This document shows, piece by piece, positions 24,376-28,377 of a stretch of 28,377 nt of DNA (position 1 is its first letter; each line of letters begins with the position of its first letter). Under the pieces are notes generated by a model that did not search any database, was not told the DNA's origin, and was given only the letters and a program-made list of their open reading frames with translations. A program made the translations under genes and the position numbers. Source of the DNA: MGML01 sp964493985 (GTDB lineage Bacteria; Chloroflexota; Dehalococcoidia; Dehalococcoidales; UBA2162); assembly GCA_964493985.1 (NCBI GenBank), contig CAZBQL010000035.1, positions 1 through 28,377 of the forward strand, given 5' to 3'.

Positions 24376-25416
24376 TTATCCATTAGCATTTATGAAATCT
24401 CTAACGGTATCGTATGATTCTATAGATACACCATTTTTTTCTATTACTGAGATTATTTCCTTCTCAAGTTTTTCTGCCTGCTTCCGATATGCCTCTAAAT
24501 TATTCGAATCAAATGACCCTAGTAAATCAAAATCTCCAAGTCCAAATTCTTCAACAACGATATCCAGTTCACTCTGCAGGAAGCATCCCCGCATAAAGGC
24601 ATTTACCGGATCATCCCGGTCACACCAGTGGTATACTTCCCTCCAGGCATAGCTTAGTTCCTGGTACCAGCCGGCAAGGTCAGCGTAATTCTGGTCGGCC
24701 CACCTCTTTTCCGGCTGTCCCTTTTTACCGGTAAAGTACCGTCTTACACTGGATATTAACTCATGACACAACTGCTTGATTTCACTGACTGTACCAGCCT
24801 TGATGATGTCCGCCTGAAGTTGGAGCAAGTTGTCCGGTATATCCTTCATTTCCAGCAGGTCCTGTCTGGTATTCATATATCCGTTCCTGAAATACGTTCT
24901 ATTGGTATAGGCAATGGCATTAAGCAGGTAATTTAGGATATAACCTGCTGCTTTTCTTACCTTGTAGAGTTCGTCCTCGAACATCATCGTCTGGTATAGT
25001 TCCATCGCCACACTAACCTTCACGAGTGCTTTTTTCAGCGTAAACTGCGGATCATTAAGGTGATCTTTCAGTCTGTTTTGAAGTTCTAGAAACCTCTCTT
25101 TATCCTGCTCGGTCCTGTAATAAAGTATCTCCGCATCACCCACGCAGGAAGCGTTATCTTCATCAAGTTCCGTCATTCTCTCGATACGTTCCCACGACAT
25201 CGGAAAAAGGTCGTATCCTATGCCGTCGATGACGAATGTCTTTGCCAGTGCGTATGCCTTATCGGTAGCCGGGAAAAAGAAGCTGATTCGGGCCAGTTCT
25301 GCATCTCCCGGTAATCTGTAGCTGTTGTGACCTATCAGGAGTTGAATGTCGTCTTTATATTCAGTTTTTATCTTCGTAATTGCCCAGTTGTCCAGTTCAC
25401 TCATTTTGGAACTCAT
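24376..25416 (-). CDS. Protein of unknown function (346 residues), cotranscribed with an HTH regulator
   Basis: I do not recognise this protein securely. The start is placed at the ATG 25416-25414, since GGAGG precedes it at good spacing; an upstream ATG frame of 31 more codons has no ribosome site. The N-terminal 110 residues (IQLLIGHNSYRLPGDAELAR, then YALAKTFVIDGIGYDLFPMS) vaguely recall nucleotidyltransferase-type folds, but the GS...DxD metal motif is not there. The rest is mostly helical, Leu- and Glu-rich, with several Trp-Tyr segments (ADLAGWYQELSYAWREVYHW). No signal peptide or membrane segment is seen. Cotranscription with a small DNA-binding protein suggests a regulated accessory role. 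Confidence 0.6.
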   Translation of the reverse strand: MSSKMSELDNWAITKIKTEYKDDIQLLIGHNSYRLPGDAELARISFFFPATDKAYALAKTFVIDGIGYDLFPMSWERIERMTELDEDNASCVGDAEILYYRTEQDKERFLELQNRLKDHLNDPQFTLKKALVKVSVAMELYQTMMFEDELYKVRKAAGYILNYLLNAIAYTNRTYFRNGYMNTRQDLLEMKDIPDNLLQLQADIIKAGTVSEIKQLCHELISSVRRYFTGKKGQPEKRWADQNYADLAGWYQELSYAWREVYHWCDRDDPVNAFMRGCFLQSELDIVVEEFGLGDFDLLGSFDSNNLEAYRKQAEKLEKEIISVIEKNGVSIESYDTVRDFINANG

Positions 25417-25555
25417 AGTATCCTCCGGTAAATGATTGTATTGTAAGCTTACGGATTCAGTATATAGTCGGAGTGACCGACGTTCAATACCAAATATGGT
25501 TATAAACATTTTCTACCTGGAAATAAAGAATGCTGGAATTTTACCGGTATTGTTG

Positions 25556-26197
25556 TTACCGGTATCTCCACTTTGTTGCAAGGTAGTCATGCTGGATTTC
25601 CGGAGCGGTAAGGACCCGATTATATACCCGGAGTTCACCGATCATGCCGTTATAAGCCCCTGTTCCGGTATGGACAGAACCGATACACAGACAATAGAAA
25701 TCTGTGTGTAATTCGGATAATTTCATTGCTTTTCGATCGCCGTCCAGGTAAGCGGTAAATGTCGTACCATCAGTGGTTCCTGCCAGGTGATGCCATTGGC
25801 CATTATTAACGATAACACCGGTTGAAACCGAATCAATTGATGTGGCAGGTGTTATCCAGAAGAGATCGGCTATATTATTTTTTAACCTGAGTGCTATCTT
25901 GCTTTCACCGCCGGCGGCCCGAGCGACATTGACCAGCCTGTGCCCTATATCCGTGTCCGGGCTGGACGCGTTTGTCTTGAACCAGCAGGTCAGAGTATAC
26001 TGCTGAGAGTCAAAAGCCGGGCTACCTCCGCAGTCTATTAAATCATTAATGCCGTCGAAATTCCTGCCCTGGGGAGTCCAGATAGTACCAGTATCGACTG
26101 CCGGTTGTCCGTAAGCATCTCCTGATACAAAAGAAGCGCTGTCCAGCTTGTGTAAAGGCAGATGCAATACCAGGCTGGGATCAAGGTTTAAGTTCAT
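25556..26197 (-). CDS. LamG/concanavalin A-like jelly-roll protein
   Basis: The 213-residue protein has the LamG-like (Laminin_G_3) pattern: LVLHLPLHKLDSASFVSGDA, then FDGINDLIDCGGSP, YTLTCWFKTN, GQWHHLAGTTDGTTFTAYLD and a final GELRVYNRVLTAPEIQHDYL. This fold binds carbohydrate or calcium and is common in surface proteins and phage structural proteins. There is no signal peptide or anchor, which is odd for a surface protein. The ATG at 26197 has GGGGAG ahead of it, so the longer upstream frame is rejected. The stop is followed by a hairpin of two TACCGGTA repeats without a T-run. The gene is divergent from the FrhB-like gene. Confidence 0.78.
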   Translation of the reverse strand: MNLNLDPSLVLHLPLHKLDSASFVSGDAYGQPAVDTGTIWTPQGRNFDGINDLIDCGGSPAFDSQQYTLTCWFKTNASSPDTDIGHRLVNVARAAGGESKIALRLKNNIADLFWITPATSIDSVSTGVIVNNGQWHHLAGTTDGTTFTAYLDGDRKAMKLSELHTDFYCLCIGSVHTGTGAYNGMIGELRVYNRVLTAPEIQHDYLATKWRYR

Positions 26198-26234
26198 TTT
26201 TATCTCCCCTCTGCTGTATAGAACCGGTGTTCTG

Positions 26235-26310
26235 ATATTACGAAAAAGAGTAATACCGGTCAAGAGGAAAATGTCGCCTCTTGAATTCCGGACGTTGTCC
26301 TGTATATAAT
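26235..26310. promoter_or_regulatory. Back-to-back promoters of the LamG-like and FrhB-like genes with a shared inverted repeat
   Basis: Minus strand: TTGACC (26263-26258), 17 bp, TAATAT (26240-26235). Plus strand: TTGAAT (26281-26286), 18 bp, TATAAT (26305-26310). A perfect repeat CAAGAGG (26261-26267) and CCTCTTG (26277-26283) overlaps both -35 boxes, so one regulator could control both genes. Confidence 0.5.
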
Positions 26311-26335
26311 AATTCATCGTAATTTTTGTAATGAT

Positions 26336-27565
26336 ATGAATGAAACCAAGACTATCGAACAAGTTTTAAGAGACGGACTGTGTACCGGATGCGGGACATG
26401 TGCAGGTATGTGTCCTCAAAACTCTATCGAAATGGTGATCGACCGTGAAAAGGGGATTTTTCTCCCCACCCTGGACGGAGACAAGTGCGTCGAATGCGGG
26501 ATATGCTTCAAAGTGTGTCCCGGACATGGCGTTGACTTTAATACCTTAAACCGGGAAATCTACGGCAGAGAGTCAGAGGATATCTTCCTGGGTCACCATA
26601 TAAGCTTCTACGCAGGTTATTCTATTGAAAACACTATCAGGTACAACTCAGCTTCGGGAGGTTTGGTAACCGCACTGCTTATTTTTGCCCTGGAAGAAGG
26701 ATTTATCGATGGTGCTCTGGTAACCAGGATGAGTGAAGAAAATCCGCTTGAACCTCAATCTTTAATTGCCCGGACCGGGGAAGACATAATTTCTGCCACC
26801 AGGTCAAAATACTGTCCCGTTCCAGCCAATATGGCTCTGAAGGAAATCCTGCAGGCAGCAGACGGAGAGAGATTTGCTGTAGTTGGACTTCCCTGCCATC
26901 TGCACGGGCTAAGAAAAGCTGAGACCCTGCATAACAGTCTTAAGCAGAAAGTAGTGCTTCACTTCGGGCTTTTCTGCAACCACACTCCATCTCTNNNNNN
27001 NNNNNNNNNNNNNNNNNNNNNNNNNNNNNNNNNNNNNNNNNNNNNNNNNNNNNNNNNNNNNNNNNNNNNNNNNNNNNNNNNNNNNNNNNNNNNNGTTGCT
27101 GAATTATCGGATATCAGCTTCGGGGATGCCTGGATTGGAGAATACTCAAAAGACATGATTGGCACATCATTAGTGATTTCCCGGAGTAAGAAGGGGGAAC
27201 AACTACTTAAGAAAGCGTTGGATAAGGAGATAATTACACTCGAACCTATAACGCGAGACAAGGTGATATGGTCGACCAGGCAGATAACAAAGTTTAAGAA
27301 AACAGTGCCGGCACGTTTCTTTTTACTCAGGCGTATCGGTAAAGCAATACCGGAATATAACATGACATTCCCCAAACCTGGAGTTACCGCCTGTTTAAGC
27401 AGCCTGTATTGCTACTTTCGTATGTACCTGGGGAAAAGGCGTTTTCTTTGGGGATTTCTATGGAATTTGTCCTGCTGGTCCGGTATTCTAAGGTCCACAA
27501 TACTCTGGATTATCAAGTCTCTTGGTCTTTACAGAATAGTTGCGAGAGTAGTGCGGGGATTCTAA
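26336..27565 (+). CDS. FrhB/FpoF-like coenzyme F420 hydrogenase/dehydrogenase beta subunit family protein (with a gap)
   Basis: The N-terminus has two [4Fe-4S] ferredoxin motifs (CTGCGTCAGMCP and CVECGICFKVCP). The FrhB domain follows: YNSASGGLVTALLIFALEEG, SKYCPVPANMALKEIL, VVGLPCHLHGLRKAE, GLFCNHTPS, and after the gap AELSDISFGDAWIGEY. FrhB relatives bind FAD and pass electrons between a ferredoxin and a deazaflavin or another acceptor; bacteria without F420 also have them. The last 60 residues are hydrophobic and basic (LGKRRFLWGFLWNLSCWSG) and may attach to a membrane. The 100-N gap probably replaces more than 33 residues, so the frame across it is unproven. The ribosome site is weak. Confidence 0.8.
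   Translation: MNETKTIEQVLRDGLCTGCGTCAGMCPQNSIEMVIDREKGIFLPTLDGDKCVECGICFKVCPGHGVDFNTLNREIYGRESEDIFLGHHISFYAGYSIENTIRYNSASGGLVTALLIFALEEGFIDGALVTRMSEENPLEPQSLIARTGEDIISATRSKYCPVPANMALKEILQAADGERFAVVGLPCHLHGLRKAETLHNSLKQKVVLHFGLFCNHTPSXXXXXXXXXXXXXXXXXXXXXXXXXXXXXXXXXXVAELSDISFGDAWIGEYSKDMIGTSLVISRSKKGEQLLKKALDKEIITLEPITRDKVIWSTRQITKFKKTVPARFFLLRRIGKAIPEYNMTFPKPGVTACLSSLYCYFRMYLGKRRFLWGFLWNLSCWSGILRSTILWIIKSLGLYRIVARVVRGF
26995..27094. other. Assembly gap (100 N) inside the FrhB-like gene
   Basis: Exactly 100 N. Family members have roughly 60-70 residues between the GLFCxHxPS and AELxDISFGDAW motifs, so the true gap is likely longer than shown. Confidence 0.95.
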
Positions 27566-27632
27566 GTTGGAAATCTGACAATCGAGACAAGCCTTACTGT
27601 GTATCCACCAATTCCCTGACCGATTTAGCCTT

Positions 27633-27950
27633 TTATATTCTCAAGTCAAGAGCAAAAGAAATGGCTTTTACCACAGAGATCATTTTCTCATGCGAAAGTA
27701 TAGTAATTCTTTCGACTAACCTGGTTTTAGGGATAGTTAATATTCCATCCAGGTTTACGACACACTTCTGAGGTATCCCATCGTTTGTATCGAGCTGCAC
27801 TTCAACAGGGATATTCCGTACGGTACGGGTAATAACACCAACCGTCACCGATGTTCTTACTCTATAGGCACTGTCTCTTGAGAGTAGTAAAACCGGTCTT
27901 CGGCCTGAAGGTTGTGGTAATTCAGCCCACCAGACTTCACCTCGTCTCAC
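27633..27950 (-). CDS. mazF: MazF/PemK-type mRNA interferase toxin
   Basis: This 105-residue protein starts MRRGEVWWAELPQPSGRRPV, the classic MazF/PemK opening, and continues with VLLLSRDSAYRVRTSVTVGV and LDGILTIPKTRLVERITIL. These segments form the conserved beta-barrel of sequence-specific endoribonucleases. The toxin cleaves mRNA when its labile antitoxin is lost. The start is a GTG at 27950-27948, directly after the antitoxin stop (27951-27953), with GGAGA upstream. The gene is intact. It is convergent with the FrhB-like gene; the short interval (27566-27632) shows no clear terminator. Confidence 0.88.
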   Translation of the reverse strand: MRRGEVWWAELPQPSGRRPVLLLSRDSAYRVRTSVTVGVITRTVRNIPVEVQLDTNDGIPQKCVVNLDGILTIPKTRLVERITILSHEKMISVVKAISFALDLRI

Positions 27951-28202
27951 CTACCAGGTCTCCTTTGGTAAGATTTCATCAATTATAGTAACCTGGGCTT
28001 CTCCTGTTTCGCCCGTTTCCGGGATTCTTTCGTAACCTTGTCGATAAATTTTGTCCAACTCTTCAAATTCCATTTGATTTAAATATTGTTGACAAGCCTG
28101 ACGGATAACTTCTGATCTCGACTTAGATTGCTTACCAGATAGCTTATCAAGCTCATGCAGCAAAACCTCATCAATAGGGACCTGTATTACTTTCTTGGTC
28201 AT
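27951..28202 (-). CDS. mazE: Ribbon-helix-helix antitoxin (MazE/CopG-like)
   Basis: About 83 residues. The N-terminal half is a ribbon-helix-helix DNA-binding domain: KKVIQVPIDEVLLHELDKLS then SRSEVIRQACQQYLNQ. The acidic C-terminal tail would bind and block the toxin encoded immediately downstream. The start ATG at 28202 has GGAGGATATTC directly ahead of it; an in-frame ATG nine codons earlier is rejected for lack of a ribosome site. Such antitoxins usually repress their own operon. The AT-rich upstream sequence (28203-28377) probably holds the promoter, but I cannot pick one reliably, and I see no other gene there. Confidence 0.85.
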   Translation of the reverse strand: MTKKVIQVPIDEVLLHELDKLSGKQSKSRSEVIRQACQQYLNQMEFEELDKIYRQGYERIPETGETGEAQVTIIDEILPKETW

Positions 28203-28377
28203 GAATATCCTCCACATATTAGTACACATATAATATACCTATATAATTACACAAGTATAGAGTTTTGTAAATATGCAACAGGAAAGTGTTTAATTCACGA
28301 AATTATGACTTTACCTCAATATAAAGAAATACCACACTGATAACTGATTCCCAGTAAATACCATTATGAAGTTAATA

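Noticed and set aside
25509..25535. Upstream extension of the 24376 gene to ATG 25509
   Set aside because: The extra 31 codons lack a ribosome site, while ATG 25416 has GGAGG at good spacing. The 46 bp up to the LamG stop hold no gene.
25535..25558. Terminator at the LamG gene end (two TACCGGTA repeats)
   Set aside because: The repeats can pair, but no T-run follows on the minus strand, so termination is not supported.
1..28377. CRISPR arrays, tRNA or rRNA genes, insertion sequences
   Set aside because: No regularly spaced repeats, cloverleaf or rRNA motifs, or transposase domains were seen on either strand.

Overview
This window looks like a metagenome-derived contig from an anaerobic, selenocysteine-using bacterium, most likely a member of the Chloroflexota (Dehalococcoidia-like). 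The reasons are the Hup-type periplasmic hydrogenase encoded beside a Tat-exported, four-cluster ferredoxin subunit (as in the HupS/HupX/HupL set of Dehalococcoides), several formate/NADH redox modules, and surrounding MmgE/PrpD, enolase-superfamily and thiolase genes. The taxonomic call is an inference; there is no rRNA or tRNA in the window. Two runs of exactly 100 N (10691-10790 and 26995-27094) are scaffold placeholders.

Layout. 1-338: N-terminal part of an MmgE/PrpD protein. 414-909: a 20-codon remnant of a peptide-binding protein followed by a hicBA toxin-antitoxin pair. 949-2724: a lone family-5 ABC substrate-binding protein. 3105-11272 (minus strand): a redox operon made of a NuoE/NuoF/GltD-like protein (interrupted by a gap), a NuoG/FdhA-like protein that lacks the catalytic Sec/Cys, and NfnA plus NfnB. 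11628-15773 (plus strand, divergent): one giant 1381-residue formate dehydrogenase read through an in-frame UGA as selenocysteine, with a complete GltD-type flavoprotein module inserted inside its ferredoxin domain. 15815-19932 (minus strand): hupS-hupX-hupL-hupD. The large subunit also reads through a UGA at the first Cys of its C-terminal Ni-binding motif, so this is a [NiFeSe] hydrogenase. 20001-20237: a structured leader with a possible leader peptide and a terminator. 20379-28202: accessory genes, namely a DUF3820 protein, a MYG1-like protein, an enolase-superfamily enzyme, a thiolase, a small HTH regulator with an unknown partner, a LamG-like protein, an FrhB-like flavin/FeS protein and a mazEF pair.

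How the genes may work together (inference). The periplasmic [NiFeSe] hydrogenase would feed H2 electrons outward or into a membrane partner not seen here. The cytoplasmic formate dehydrogenase, the NuoEF-GltD protein, the NuoG-like subunit and NfnAB carry three separate GltD-type FAD/NAD(P) modules between them. They could form a pyridine-nucleotide and ferredoxin linked (possibly bifurcating) formate system. Both selenoproteins are broken by ordinary gene calling: the UGA codons at 14139-14141 and 16394-16392 look like stops, but each lies 10-12 nt before a small hairpin of the bacterial SECIS type.
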